Shown here: positions 31,300 to 42,500 of the stretch, piece by piece
How positions within the stretch are numbered: the first letter of the stretch is position 1
Layout of the letters: each line of letters opens with the position of its first letter
Source of the DNA: Zygnema cylindricum
Lineage: Eukaryota; Streptophyta; Zygnematophyceae; Zygnematales; Zygnemataceae
Assembly: GCA_037447655.1 (NCBI GenBank)
Contig: JBBHKE010001695.1
Location: 1 to 64,000, forward strand
Direction: 5' to 3'
DNA: 64,000 bases
Position numbers and translations under genes: made by a program
Notes under the pieces: model-generated
What the model saw: the letters and a program-made list of their open reading frames with translations, nothing else
Databases searched by the model: none
Told to the model about the DNA's origin: nothing

Positions 31300-31629
31300 A
31301 TGTCCCCATGTATTAAAGTATCTACTTTTCTCTATCTCTTTGCCCTTAAAGTCAGGGAACTTTGAGAAAAACTTCAGCCATACGACAAAATCATTTTTAC
31401 CACGGTAGAGTAAACGCCAATTTATACTTTGGATGTACGGCGTGTTTGTCGTCATGTGAACGCATTTTGGCGTTTTCCCCTTTTCGACCCCTGGGCAATT
31501 CAATCCAACCCAAAAAAAAAATTCATCCAAAATCACCTCGAGGGGGTTATTTTAGTTACAGCGAATGAAAAACGAACCACGCACGCGCCACAAGAGTGGG
31601 AAAATTTTAGGACGAGGGAGAGTCCTAGC
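31300..31629. other. spacer, no gene seen
   Basis: Short frames exist on both strands but none with recognisable composition or a homologue elsewhere in the window. Confidence 0.45.
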
Positions 31630-32055
31630 TATTTTTCTCCGTGCCCGTCACGCGCATGTACAAAAAATAACTTGTAGGGGTCTCGGTCCTCCACTTTCAT
31701 TCATGTGGTTCTTTGCAAAATTTTGCGTCGTCGTCACCTCTCCCCTCTCCCTCTCACACCATCGCTTTTATCTCACACTTTTTAAAATGAGACACGACAA
31801 TATTGGTATAAAATGAAAGATCTTTTAAAAATATTGTTTTTGACATTTTTTAGGTTTTTTTTTAATGGCAAGTCGAGTGAGAAAAATAGAAAAAACGAAA
31901 TCAGGAAACCATGGCGGAAGTTATTAAATCAGTGACGTCGACGTTGTCACAGGTGAGCATGACGTCACAATGTCACCAAACCCTAATCATCTACAATTTC
32001 ACAAAAATCTAGACGTCTACAACTGTCGCTACTTTTGTTAGCGTCACTAATCGTC
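31630..32055 (+). repeat. element G copy 1: gene-5'-end-like repeat
   Basis: Matches the reverse complement of 59880-60300 over about 400 bp (GCATGTAC, GGGGTCTC-GACCTCCACTT, CTCTCCCC, TCGAGTGA, CCATGGCG, CATCTACAA, GACGTCTACAAC). It contains ATGGCGGAAG at 31911 opening a 14-codon stretch that ends at a consensus GTGAGC donor (31953). In the other copy the ATGGCG is also followed closely by GTAAGC. It may be a duplicated promoter plus first exon. No downstream exon identified. Confidence 0.5.
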
Positions 32056-32234
32056 GGAAGTTTCGTAGTCGGCTTCAATCGTCACAAGTTGTACCTACGT
32101 CTACAACCGTCACATTTCAAAGTTTTGATTTCGTTTTCTCACATAGGGACGCTCTTCAAAGTAATACGGAGAGTATTTACTACAATCCAAAATACTTTAT
32201 CAAAGCACCGATTACATGGGGACGTACCCATAGG

Positions 32235-33600
32235 CGCAAAATCTTTTGCATTCAATTCTTTAGAAATCGACAGAAATGAACCCTTTTGGCACAAGTGGTC
32301 TTTAGACCGTATCCGTACATACATACGGCTCAAAAACCAATTTCCTTTGGGAAAAATCCGAATCATCTGATTGTCGCTTCCGAATTTTGTTTGGATTTGA
32401 CGTCATACTACTTTTATCGTTTTTACATCTGACAAGATCTCGTACCGCCAGCACCTGGTTTGTCCACACTATTTCTGGTAATAATCGTTTGCACATCTAA
32501 CAAAATCCACTAAAATGATTACGAATCTTGCACCGCATGTCCAGACTATTTTAGGTAAGCATCTGGTCATTAAACGAGTGTAATATTATCAGTACTACGC
32601 TGAGTTTCTTCGGAAAACGATAATAAAACTATAAGGTCGGTGCATGGCACCGCCCTTCAACTTTTAATAGAATCAGTACCCTACACGCGTCAACATCTTT
32701 TGAAATAAGTGACGTGTTGGACTGACGTATTTCTATACAATGGGCGTTTGTCGAAGTGCAACACCTTACCAACCCAAGACACGTGTCCCATTTGTGATTA
32801 CAATGCAGTAATGACGGCATGGAGATGGACAGACCGAAAAGAACAAAACAAAATCTCATGAAAAAGTCAAATTTTAGACATCTAGCAACCTTTGGCAAGA
32901 TTCAAATAATATGCGACTTGGCTCATTTCAGAAGTCTGCCGTACAAATGTACCCACCTATATAACCCCCCTTAATAAATACCATATTTATTCTGGAGAAA
33001 TCCTGACCGTCCATTGTAGTTAAAACCTTAATATGACCAGATTCATTCTAGTTTTGACTTCAAGGTGTTTGCTGTACAAATCATGTAGCATCCACACTAT
33101 CGTAAGTGTGTCATGTGTTAGCATTAAAAAAATACAACCATACTTGTGCTTCTAACTTAAGGGGTGTTTGTGGTACAATGGCGTCCACACTATTTGAAGT
33201 GATGAAGTCAACATAAAAAGAAAATGAGTAACACCATATTAGTTCTTGTTTGGACCTCAGGGATGTTGTGGTGCAATAATGTCAAGACTATTTCATGTGA
33301 CCTAATTCATCATTAGAAAATAAATTAATAATACCATATTCATTCTAATTTTGAATTCAGTGTTGTCGTGGATCAAAAGAGTATTGCGAGATTGGGCGAT
33401 CCACTCCTTGCTTTAAAATACGCGCACTAAACTTCCGAAGGAATTAGCACTCGCAAATTCGAAGAAATTCTTGAAGCGTCCATCCGCACAGCAAAGTACA
33501 ATACTGTATATACAGTATATTGTATTATTTTAATCCGAGACCAACAAATTCCTTATCGGTGACAAGTGAAAAAAATATAGTACTGTACTTTTCTTTGTTT
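32235..33600 (+). repeat. repeat unit R, copy 2 (truncated)
   Basis: Collinear with R1 and R3 from the GCATTC-CGACAGAAA head through the TATA-like TATATAA (32958) and the ~98-bp repeats (33035-33385). After GTACTGTACTTTTCT it diverges and lacks the two-exon frame. A small palindromic insert (ATACTGTATATACAGTATA) lies near 33510. Confidence 0.75.
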
Positions 33601-33794
33601 CACCAATAAAAGGCCACCCTTAGTGAGTTTGAGAAGTTAGAGGAGTAAGAAATTAGAGTGTTTTGAGAGAGTGAGGAAATTATGTAAGAAAAGCTCTCCG
33701 TGGAATACATTGGCTTCATTCTCTTGTGTGTGTTTTATCGTTATGCTTCTGCTTGCATTTGCACTCAGTTTTATTTTATTGTAAAGATCCTATC
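33601..33794. other. possible LTR fragment
   Basis: GAGAGAGTGAGG, AAGCTCTCCGTGGAATAC and a T/G-rich tail resemble the end of a retrotransposon LTR, but no partner is present here. Not assigned. Confidence 0.25.
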
Positions 33795-33945
33795 ACCATC
33801 GCGATAAAAAACCGATGATAGGTGTCTTTTCTCAACGATTACACCGGCGTCAATATATCGTGCCAATATATCGAGTATCGGCAAGCCAAAAAAAGGTACA
33901 AATCGATTATCGGCAAAACCCTGCCGATACTCAACACAATAAATT
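33795..33945. mobile_element. hAT-like end fragment
   Basis: CGATTATCGGCAAAACCCTGCCGATACTCAACACAATA is, in parts, the reverse complement of the TAGTGTTGTGTATCGG end of the element at 2238, with the family's TATCGG repeats upstream. It faces outward from the next element. Confidence 0.55.
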
Positions 33946-33964
33946 TTGACTTTTGCGACCTCTG

Positions 33965-34652
33965 CCAGAGGTCGCAAACTGTCAACCGAAACCGTGACCG
34001 CCCGTTAATCGACCGCCCGCACCGGATTTAGAACGAATTCGGTTGCCAAATTTTGGGGGTCGGGCGGTTACGGTCGGTTGACTCACCAGGAAAAAGAAAA
34101 CGGTCAGTTACGGTCGGTCAACAAAAAACCAAAAAAAATGAAAATTTTGTACTTTTTTTTCCAACATTATTGTTCTTTGTACTTTTGGTATCGTGGAAGT
34201 ACGTAGCATCATGATTAGCGTTGCAAATCTGACACGGTACTGTAGTAAGCTATTTATTTCGTAAATCAAAGGGAACGCGACAAAGTGTCGCAAAATCTGA
34301 CACGGTAGTATACTATTCATTCGAAAATCTTAGGGAACGCGACAAAGCGTCGCAAATTTGACACGGTAGTAACACTATTCATTTCGCAAATATTAGGGAA
34401 CGCGACAAATCGTAATTATTTGCTTATTCCGTCGTACATTGATTAATTTTTTACTTTTTCGGTTACGGGCGGGCACGGTTAGTCGCGAAAAATCAAGATT
34501 CGGTTGATTTTTTTTTTCGTAAACGACGGTCGGTTAACGGTTAACAATTTTGGAGCGTGACTAAACTCGGTCGGGCGTCGGTTACTCAGATTTTGAAAAA
34601 AAAAAAACGGTCAGTTTCGGGTATGATTTTTTTTGACTTTTGCGACCTCTGG
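33965..34652. mobile_element. CAGAGGTCGCAAA-type TIR element (possible hAT)
   Basis: Ends are inverted: CCAGAGGTCGCAAACTGTCAA at 33965 and TTGACTTTTGCGACCTCTGG ending at 34652. The interior is rich in CGGTTACGGTCGGTT-type repeats typical of hAT-like MITEs and holds a tandem array. The left end abuts its own mirror image (TTTGCGACCTCTG-CCAGAGGTCGCAAA), giving a perfect palindrome at 33952-33978. No transposase. Confidence 0.6.
34222..34410. repeat. ~63-bp tandem array, three units
   Basis: Units begin at about 34223, 34290 and 34352. Each contains GCAAATCTGACACGGTA, CTATTCATTTCG and AGGGAACGCGACAAAG. Located inside the CAGAGGTCG TIR element. Confidence 0.8.
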
Positions 34653-34673
34653 CTTGCGTACAAGTGTATTTAC

Positions 34674-34805
34674 TAGTGTTGTGTATCGGTAAGGATTTTC
34701 CGATAACCGATATGGGCCATTTTTCGGGGACCCGATAATCGATATATTGGTACAATATATCGCTATCGGTCTTATCGCCGATAAGTAGCCGATAATCTGT
34801 TTTTT
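34674..34805. mobile_element. hAT-like left-end copy
   Basis: TAGTGTTGTGTATCGGTAAG followed by CCGATAACCGATATGGGCC and TATCGCCGATAA matches the left ~130 bp of the element at 2238-3159; the rest is missing. With 33795-33945 it brackets the CAGAGGTCG element. Confidence 0.65.
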
Positions 34806-34879
34806 TGGACAAATTCTCAAATAGAATTAGACATTCTAAATGTTCCTACACGTTATTTGAGGTGTTCCATAAAATAGGA

Positions 34880-35277
34880 TTCATGACTCTAATATAGTGC
34901 CATCGTAAATGGTGTGATGTACGGTCTGTCAGAGCTGTACTTTCTTGTACTTTTCTAAGTAGAAAAGTACAGAAAAGATATTCACGCTGTCCCGTAATCG
35001 TGCTAACATGTAATTGCGTAAATATTTTCCGGCATTCGCGGATGAAAAAAAATGCGTCGGCGTACGACTTGAACAATTTTGTACATGCATATATTGTAGT
35101 GTGGAGATATTCTGAACCGAAATTTTTTACAAAGCAATTTGCAAATTAGAGTGTACGAAAAATTAGAATAAAAATTATTTACAAAAAAGACGTCATTCTC
35201 AATTAGCGTAAATAACGCTAATTGTTTCATTACGCTATCTATTTCATTACGCTAATAGCGATTCACGGTGTACCGAA
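34880..35277. mobile_element. partial B/C-type TIR element
   Basis: Right end ACGCTAATAGCGATTCACGGTGTAC fits the family ends. Contains the family's GTACTTTTCTAAGTAGAAAAGTAC hairpin (34954-34977) and the palindrome AATTAGCGTAAATAACGCTAATT in two halves (about 35198-35220). The left end is unclear. Confidence 0.5.
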
Positions 35278-36261
35278 TACAACTACAGGACCGTACGTAT
35301 CTGAATCTCAGCGGATATTCAGATTACAGATTCTTATTTTTGTTCGACTTGGAGTATGCTGTTTCGACTGCACTATTGCGTGGTTAAACTTGAAAAATGG
35401 GAAAACGGTATGGTATGGAAACGGTACTTTTTTTTGTCCGCCGTGAACTGGCACGTGACGCTAGCCTACGTCAACTAGCGTGTCGTGATTTGAGCCACCT
35501 GTCCGTACACAATGTAAACGCTTTGCGGACATGATATGTACGAAGCCTTCCAAACCAAAATGTACTGCCACGTAAGCGTTTGCACAGACCGAAACAACCG
35601 CGAAGGAACTTAGAACATGTTTTTTTTTCGTTTTTTCCATCGATGTTTTTTTTTTTTTTTTACAATACGTGTTATCTTTTCTGATTGGTCCTCTAGTTTT
35701 TCATAAATTTGCGACGGAATGAATTCTTGTACGGTCCAGGTCCGTGCGCTTCGTTTTCGAAATTCTTCAAAAACGAAAAAGTGCATTCCGAACATGATGT
35801 CCGATGGCGGGCGGCAGTTGCCGTTTGCTATAAGCAGCTGTCGAGCTTTGACGCATAAAACTGCGTCTTTTGTCCGCCGCTACGCTCCAAAACGGTCAAA
35901 CAAATGCCCCAACCGTCACCGCCGCATTTTTTGTCTTTTTTTGAAATTTGGCGTACGGATCCTAAAATTTATGACATCCGTTTTCCCATTTTTCAAGTGT
36001 GAACCACGCAATATGTACCGATCCCGCCGTAACTTACTGCGCAAGGTTTGTCTGTTGTGAAGATTCTACTTGATTTCCTCGTTTCTCCGAAATCAAAAGT
36101 TGTCACTTACCAGTCGTGACATTTGTAGACGAAATCGGAAATTCAATCGTGTGAGATCGAACACGTCATTTTTTTTGTGACATTGTCGACAGCATACGGC
36201 ATTTGTGGCAAGTCACATATCCCCGCAAAAAAAATTTACGCAATGAATTCAATCAGAGAGA
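35278..36261. other. spacer, no gene seen
   Basis: About 1 kb without a supportable gene. A 113-codon frame (35719-36060) has no recognisable domain or partner copy. A T-run/A-run inverted patch is at 35618-35660. Confidence 0.4.
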
Positions 36262-36485
36262 AAAAAAAATTAGCGTGTAATTTCTCTCGTGATAATGAAT
36301 GGCTAAATTGTTTGACACGCGCGAAAGGGATTTATTATTCGTCAAAACTTGTCACTTTGCTTTGAACTGTCTCGCTTCGTGATTGACGGTAAAATTTAGA
36401 GTGGGCAGGAATGACGTGGTGGTAGTCGGAAAATGGAAAACGACAATTTGAAGTACATGCTAAGGATGACGTTAATTGTCCTTCA
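36262..36485. repeat. segment K, copy 2
   Basis: Collinear with 31065-31290 and contiguous with R copy 3, which gives the full K plus R unit of about 2 kb. Confidence 0.7.
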
Positions 36486-37291
36486 GTTTCCACATTGTCT
36501 TATGTAAGACGTAAAGATCTTTTGCATTCCACTCGACAGAAAAGAGCCCGTGTGGCACATGTGAGCATATCCGTACATGAGTACGGCTCCAAACCCACTG
36601 CGCCTCGGAGCAAATCCGAATCTCATCGGATTGTCGCATTCCAGCTTCCGAAAGTTTGTTCGACTTTTAAGGTCGTCCTGTGCGCACGTTGCTCTTTTAA
36701 TAATATCCGTACATTTTCACCGACATTTTTCTTTTGCACATCTGACAAGATCCACTGAAATGATTACGAATCTCTCACCGCCAGTGCCCCACGTGGCCAC
36801 ATTATTTCAGGTAAGCATCTGGTCACTAAACGGCTCTAGCATTATCAGTACGGCGCTGAGTTTTTTCGCAAACCGACAAAAAACAAGTAGGTCGGCGCAT
36901 GGCACCGCTCTTTAACTTTCAACTGAATCAGTACCCGCACGCGTCAGCATCTTTTGAAATAAGTGACGCGCTGAATTGACGAACCAATGGGCGTCCGTCG
37001 AACTGCAACATCTTACCAGCCCAAGACACGTGTTCTATTTGTGAGTACAATCCAGTACTGTACTGTAGTGCGGCGTAGAGATGGACAGACCGAAAAGGAC
37101 AGAACAAAGTCTCATGAAAAAGATAGACAACTGGCAACCTTTGGCAAGATCCAAACAGTAGGCGACGTGGCTCATTTCAGAAGTCTGCCGTACAAACGGA
37201 CGCACCTATAGTCCTATACAATCCCCCTCAATAAATACCGTCTTCATTCTGGAGAAATCCTGTCTGTCCATTGTAGTTAAACCCTAAATAT

Positions 37292-37660
37292 GACCAGATC
37301 CATTCTAGTTTTGACTTCAAGGTGGTTGCTTTACAAATCCTATAGCATCCACACTATTTAAAGTGTGTCATGTGTCAGCATTAAAAAAATACGACCATAC
37401 TTTTTCTTCTAACATAAGGGCGGTTTGTGGTACAATGGCGTCCACACTATTTGAAGTGATGAAGTCAACATAAAAAAGAAAATTAATAAGGCCATATTAG
37501 TTCTAGTTTGGACCTCAGGGATGTTGTGGTACAATAACGTCAAGACTATTTGATGTGACCTCATTCATTATTAGAAAATAAATAAATAAGACCATATCCA
37601 TTCTAATTTTGAATTTAGGGGATGTTGTGGATCAAAAGAGTATTGCGATATTGGACGATC
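37292..37660. repeat. ~98-bp tandem repeats in R copy 3
   Basis: Unit starts at about 37292, 37393, 37491 and 37590, with the same head and CACACTATTTGAAGTG core as R1. The last unit degrades into GATGTTGTGGATC. R copy 2 has the same array at 33035-33385. Confidence 0.75.
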
Positions 37661-38052
37661 GACTCCTTGCTTTAAAATACGCGCACTAAACTTCGCAAGG
37701 AATTAGCACTCACAACTTTGAAGAAATTATTGACGCGTCCATTCGTACATCAAAGTACAGTACTGTACTGTTCGTTTCTCAGTTTCGCCAATCCTACCGT
37801 TCATTTTACATCGCATTACCAAAAATATACAGTGCGCACTAAATTAATTTGCGACCTGCAATTCCTTTTAATTTTATCGCACGTTACAAACGATGGTCCG
37901 ACCGCACGAAAAGGTAACGGACCCTCTTGAAACTATTAGGGTCCAGGGAGGTTTCGAAACTGATACAACTTTTTTAATTTTCTTTTTGTAGGAAGAAAAA
38001 AAAGTGTTTTTTTCTTCTTGTTAGTTTCACTGTTTTGGAAGTTTCTGCAGCC

Positions 38053-38289
38053 ATGGCTGACTACGAGGATATCCGTTTAAACGACGATTTAACCAAGAAG
38101 GATATGGCAGAGTGAGTTTTTTCCGAGATCCCGTAACAAGAGAGGGAAGAATTGGGATTTCTTGCCTTCTTAACCGTTTCCAGGACTTCATTTTATTTAC
38201 TTTTTTTTTTTTTTAGGATCTTACTTTCGTTTATGAAACTTAGAGGGAATCGAGAGGATGAAACATTGAAAAGTAACACGACTTGGTGA
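38053..38289 (+). CDS. candidate two-exon 43-residue protein in R copy 3
   Basis: Exon 1 (38053-38111) opens with ATGGCTGACTACGAG and ends at GTGAGT. Exon 2 (38217-38289) follows a 14-T tract and TTTAG. Spliced, 132 nt encode 43 residues: MADYEDIRLNDDLTKKDMA, then EILLSFMKLRGNREDE, then TLKSNTTW and stop. Acidic N-terminus, one short amphipathic helix; no family recognised. Alternatively TTG|GTGAAT at 38285 is another donor and the protein continues into an exon I cannot see. Conserved upstream context in the R copies (TATA-like box in R1 and R2, tandem repeats, near-identical leader) supports a transcription unit, but no coding conservation test could be done. Confidence 0.4.
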
Positions 38290-38299
38290 ATCACGCAAA

Positions 38300-39489
38300 A
38301 AAAATAAAAATATAAAGGAAAAAAAAAAACTTTGCTCGATGCTCATACTTCTTCTGGACTCACATGTATGTTTGGAAAAAAACGAAAATATGTTTCAAAA
38401 GTTGATGATGTAAATGGCTCGATTAGAAATTTTGGGAAATGATGATAACAGTATTGATTCTAATTCTATTCATATTAATAATGTCTAAAATGAGGTAAGG
38501 GTCTGAGTAAACTACAATATTTTATGTTTTATATTTTAAAATTTTATTAGGCTGAGATGAGATCCGTCAAGTGTTACAGTTTGTAAAAATCGTAAGAATC
38601 GGTGACGTGACGGTCACGTTTGTGGTCCTGATGAGGGAAAAAAAAAAGGAGATGCGATTTTTTTGGAGCTCAAACTTAAGATTTAGACAGATGCGACAAG
38701 ATTTTCCACATGCCCAAACTGTTTTTTTTTTTGTACGGAGTTAGGTCCCACGGGTTGTTCCCCAAAGAAAAATAAACATTATTTTGGGTGTATCGTCACG
38801 CTAGGTGACAATGACTATTTGGTTGCAAAAACACCCAAAAAAATGGAGAGAAGTTGAAACTTGGGCTAACTCAAACAAGTATATTGGAAAAAAATGTTTA
38901 AAAATTTTTGGATGGAGCTCTGTCTGTCTAGTGGACTTCAAATTGGCATGCGTTCAACAATTTAGGAAAACCCATTTGTTACATTTGGTGCTGAATCTGG
39001 AGAATTTTTTTTTATCGGAGTTCTGTTTTTTGTTGTTTTGGTTTTTTTTTTTTGGTCATTTTATGAAAATGCAACCGGAGTCTGTAAAATACGCGTTCCT
39101 TATAGTCTTACATTTTTCGTTTTTTTTTAACGTTTTTTTGCAGTCACGCACATGCAACTCGTCTCTTTTTGAAACAATGTAGACTTTTCCAATATTCTTT
39201 TCTTATTTTCCTGAACCTCAGCTCAATAATCTACACGCCCTACATTTATTTCTAAACACTATTAACTCGAATCTGGTTTATGTTTTTGCCACTTTTTCCA
39301 AAATTCTAAAAGATAAAACTAAAATGGGTCAACTTAGGACCGCAGTCGTGAGTTTCTTTTTCTGTATTTTACCCTCTTTCCTGTACATTTTCATTTCAAA
39401 ACCCCTTCATAACCATAAGTGCCGTGTACCTTGACTATTTTCTGATGGATATATGATGACAAACTCGACAATTCAATGTTGTACTGCAG
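38300..39489. other. intergenic or intronic stretch, T-rich
   Basis: Long T-runs and an ~125-codon hydrophobic frame (38805-39182) that reads as low-complexity translation of T-rich DNA. May include upstream intron or exons of the host gene that starts to be visible at 39490; none could be fixed. Confidence 0.4.
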
Positions 39490-39563
39490 TGATATTGTGG
39501 TCAAAGGAAATGGAAAGGAGCACGTCAACATTGAATCTGAAGAGGCAAAACAAGTCCTTAAAA
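39490..39563 (+). CDS. host gene exon (charged pre-TM segment)
   Basis: Preceded by TTGTACTGCAG and followed by GTGAGC. 74 nt: one base, 24 codons, one base. Reads DIVVKGNGKEHVNIESEE then AKQVLK. The leftover A joins the AA that opens the next exon as a lysine codon. It lies 57 bp before the copia E 5' LTR. Confidence 0.6.
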
Positions 39564-42500
39564 GTGAGCATATTCCGTACAACTTTTGATTGCGCTTTCT
39601 ATTTTATTTAAGTCCACCCATATTGTGTTACATTGGTCCAATAGGCAGGACAGGGAATTGGGAGCGATTCGCAATCGACATGTACTTGTTTAGTTCTGCC
39701 AGAAGTTGGTTTTCAGTTTTGCTTCTTATTGTTTTTTGTGTCACTGTAAGGTCGGTTGGATGTTTGACATATCGCCCGGTCTTTCGTTTTGACTCCTTGA
39801 ATGTGTCAGTTTATGGAGTGGTTTGGGCGGCGCTTATTCACATGTCTTGAGTCCTTTCTTTTACTTGCTTCAGTGTCTTGTAGGCTGTGTGGTGAAATAA
39901 TCCTTTTACAAGGAGTAAGTGGCAGAGCAGGAGAGAGAGAACCTAATTGTAAAACTTTCGCATAAATACATTGTTGTTTTGCCGATACGATCTTTTATGA
40001 TGGGGATGTGAGTGTATTTATGTGAAAAATTTTGCATGGATTATCTTGTTGTGTTCAATGTCTTTCTGGCATACGATCCGTCCATTTGGTATCGAGGCCA
40101 ATAGTCAAGGTAGTGGTAGTTGTGGCCATGAGAGGAAAGAAAAAAAAATATGCCCCTTCCCACTCGGCCGTTCCCCCCCCTCGGACCTGTCGAAAAGTAT
40201 CGCTATTCTGGAAGAGCAGGGTACAGAGTTCAAATTCATGGGGTTGCTTACGAAGCATCTCTCCCCAAAAATCCGTTGATTCCAGATAGAAGGGCCAGTT
40301 CAAACATGTCCGAGGAAATGTTACGTGATCTCTTTGCAAACTTGTTTCATTACGTGGATCAGCGAGTTTCCAACATTTCCAGGAAAGGAAAAACTCGTTT
40401 GGATGATGACTCGGATACGGTTTGGGGTCCGGGTGGAAATTTTGTTGGAAGAAGTACATTCAAGCGCACCTTAAGGCATTTTCGGAAGGTGGTGAATGTA
40501 GAGGAGACGAGCTTGAGGCTCAAAACTTGTGGAAAAAAAAGAATCTAGCGGATATTTTCGGGTAGATGTAATCTTGTTTTCGTGTCTGTGCATGACCGTT
40601 TCCTCACGCATAGCACCGTGTCCGGTTGTTGGAAGGCATTAGAGACTCAATTCAACAATAAGATCGAAAATACACATCAACCTGTGTCCTCCGACTTTAT
40701 GTAATGTAAAATTAAACCGAGAAAGACTATCAACGAGGGAATAAAGCGATACAACATTATTGCGGAGAAAATTTTAAATAACGGTCGAGTCATTGTTAAA
40801 GAAGATGAATTGACCGACTTTAGAATGCATTGTTGAACAAATTGGCACAAAGAAATCAGATTGCCGAGAGAGAATTGTACCTACGAGTTTGTAAATAATT
40901 ACCTCAAATCGATCGAGGGAAATGAGTTGAGCTCTTTGAAAGGCTTTTCATGCAGATTAGCCTTGAGTGCATTAGTCCCAAAATATTCGGATCTGAATTA
41001 TTTTTGTGGTAGAAGGCGAACAAGGGGAGGAGACTGAGGTGGAGGGAAAGTACATTAAAAGGGCGGAATTCCGAAGGTCTAGCCAAAACCTTAGCAAAAT
41101 TCCCAACCATCATGTTTATCTTGGTCATATGTTGGTTGCTTGGTTTGATAAAGAGAATCAAAGCTATTTTTACGATAAATGGGGCCATACTAGGCCAAAA
41201 TGTTATTCGAAGAACGACAATGGAGGCATTAGAGGAGGTCGAAATGGTGGCCATGGTTGTGGCTGCTGCAACAAGGTTGCTGCTGTGGTGGTCGCTTTGG
41301 CGGATTATAAAATTTTCAAGTAGATGACATTTTTATAAGAGATGATGGACATATATGTTCATTACTGATTTTGTCTTTCAAATATAAAAGTGACAACAAA
41401 CCGAAAAAAAACGTGGATAATAAATTCTGACTCGTCAAATGATGTGTACGATTGTCACTCTTTTTGATGGTGTGCAACCGTTTTGAAACGAATATTTTCG
41501 GGAAGTAGGTTTACCCCTATATTTTTTTTCTATTGGTGACGTTGGGAAAATAATTTTCATATCAAATTGACGTAGAAATATCATTTTCAACTGGAGATTT
41601 AAATGAGCAAGTTTGTATAAACGTCTTAGTTTGTCTAAACAACTTGAAAGGCGTGTTGTCACGAGCAAGTATGTTATGTCACTTTCACAAATCCCTTTAC
41701 AAATTGAAAAGGGCACCATATACCTAGTACACGCCCCTCTATGAAGTTTTTTAGACTAAAGTTTTGTTCGCACGATTTTCGATTCGGGTGTGTATGTAAA
41801 TGCGGAAGGCATCGATGAAATTATATTTTTTTGTGTACCTGGATTTTTTTAATGACGTAGGCAGTTGGGAGACGATTCACGAATTGTAAGATTACATGCA
41901 TCGATGGTTAAGATAATGGAAGTCTGGAAAATTTGGCATTAAATTTATCGAAACATAATATGGGGATATTATTTAAGTCAGGCCCGATACTATAAAGAGG
42001 TCTTAACAAAGTTTTCCATGAAAATTGAAGCATCGGAAATGTTGGAAATAGTGATAATCAATGTGCCGTATAGGAATTGGATTAGGAGTTAAATGCATTT
42101 ACGGGTTGGTATGCGCCTTGATATCTCGACAATGGTTTCAGTTGTGTGGTGATATATTGTCAAGCTTTGGAAAAATGGCATTGAAAGGCTTTGAAACGGA
42201 GCATTCGGAGAGGGGCTATTGACATTGGACTTGTTTACTAATCGGGTGTGGAAATTGTTAGAGTGTATCGATTATTGGGATGTATATTGGGAGAAGGGTT
42301 TGTATTCAAGGGAATCCACGTTTGGGTATGCATTCGTGTTTGTTGAGGTGACATCATTAAGTCCTTTTTTTCAACCAATTGTGGCATCAAGTTTGACATT
42401 AAATTCAACAAAGGCGGAATAAATGGTTGCTTGTGATGCATCGAAGTTGTGGGTATAGGAGATGTTATGAAACTGGGAATTTGCATCCATTCGATGGCTG

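Larger units (their letters stand above)
36510..38290 (+). repeat. repeat unit R, copy 3 (most complete)
   Basis: Starts with CTTTTGCATTCCACTCGACAG and runs to the end of the two-exon frame. The TATA position is altered (TATAGTCCTATACAATCC). It lacks the family-B insertion seen in R1. The homology to R1 stops a few bases after the exon-2 stop codon, the same edge shown by the fragment at 26306, so the unit has a sharp 3' boundary. Confidence 0.8.

Noticed and set aside
35719-36060. 113-codon frame between TIR elements
   Set aside because: Low-complexity basic translation, no domain, no splice or promoter support.
40022-40289. Two overlapping 85-codon frames and a 134-codon antisense frame at the start of copia E
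   Set aside because: They lie across the LTR end and primer site, conflict with the gag-like frame that follows, and have no recognisable content.
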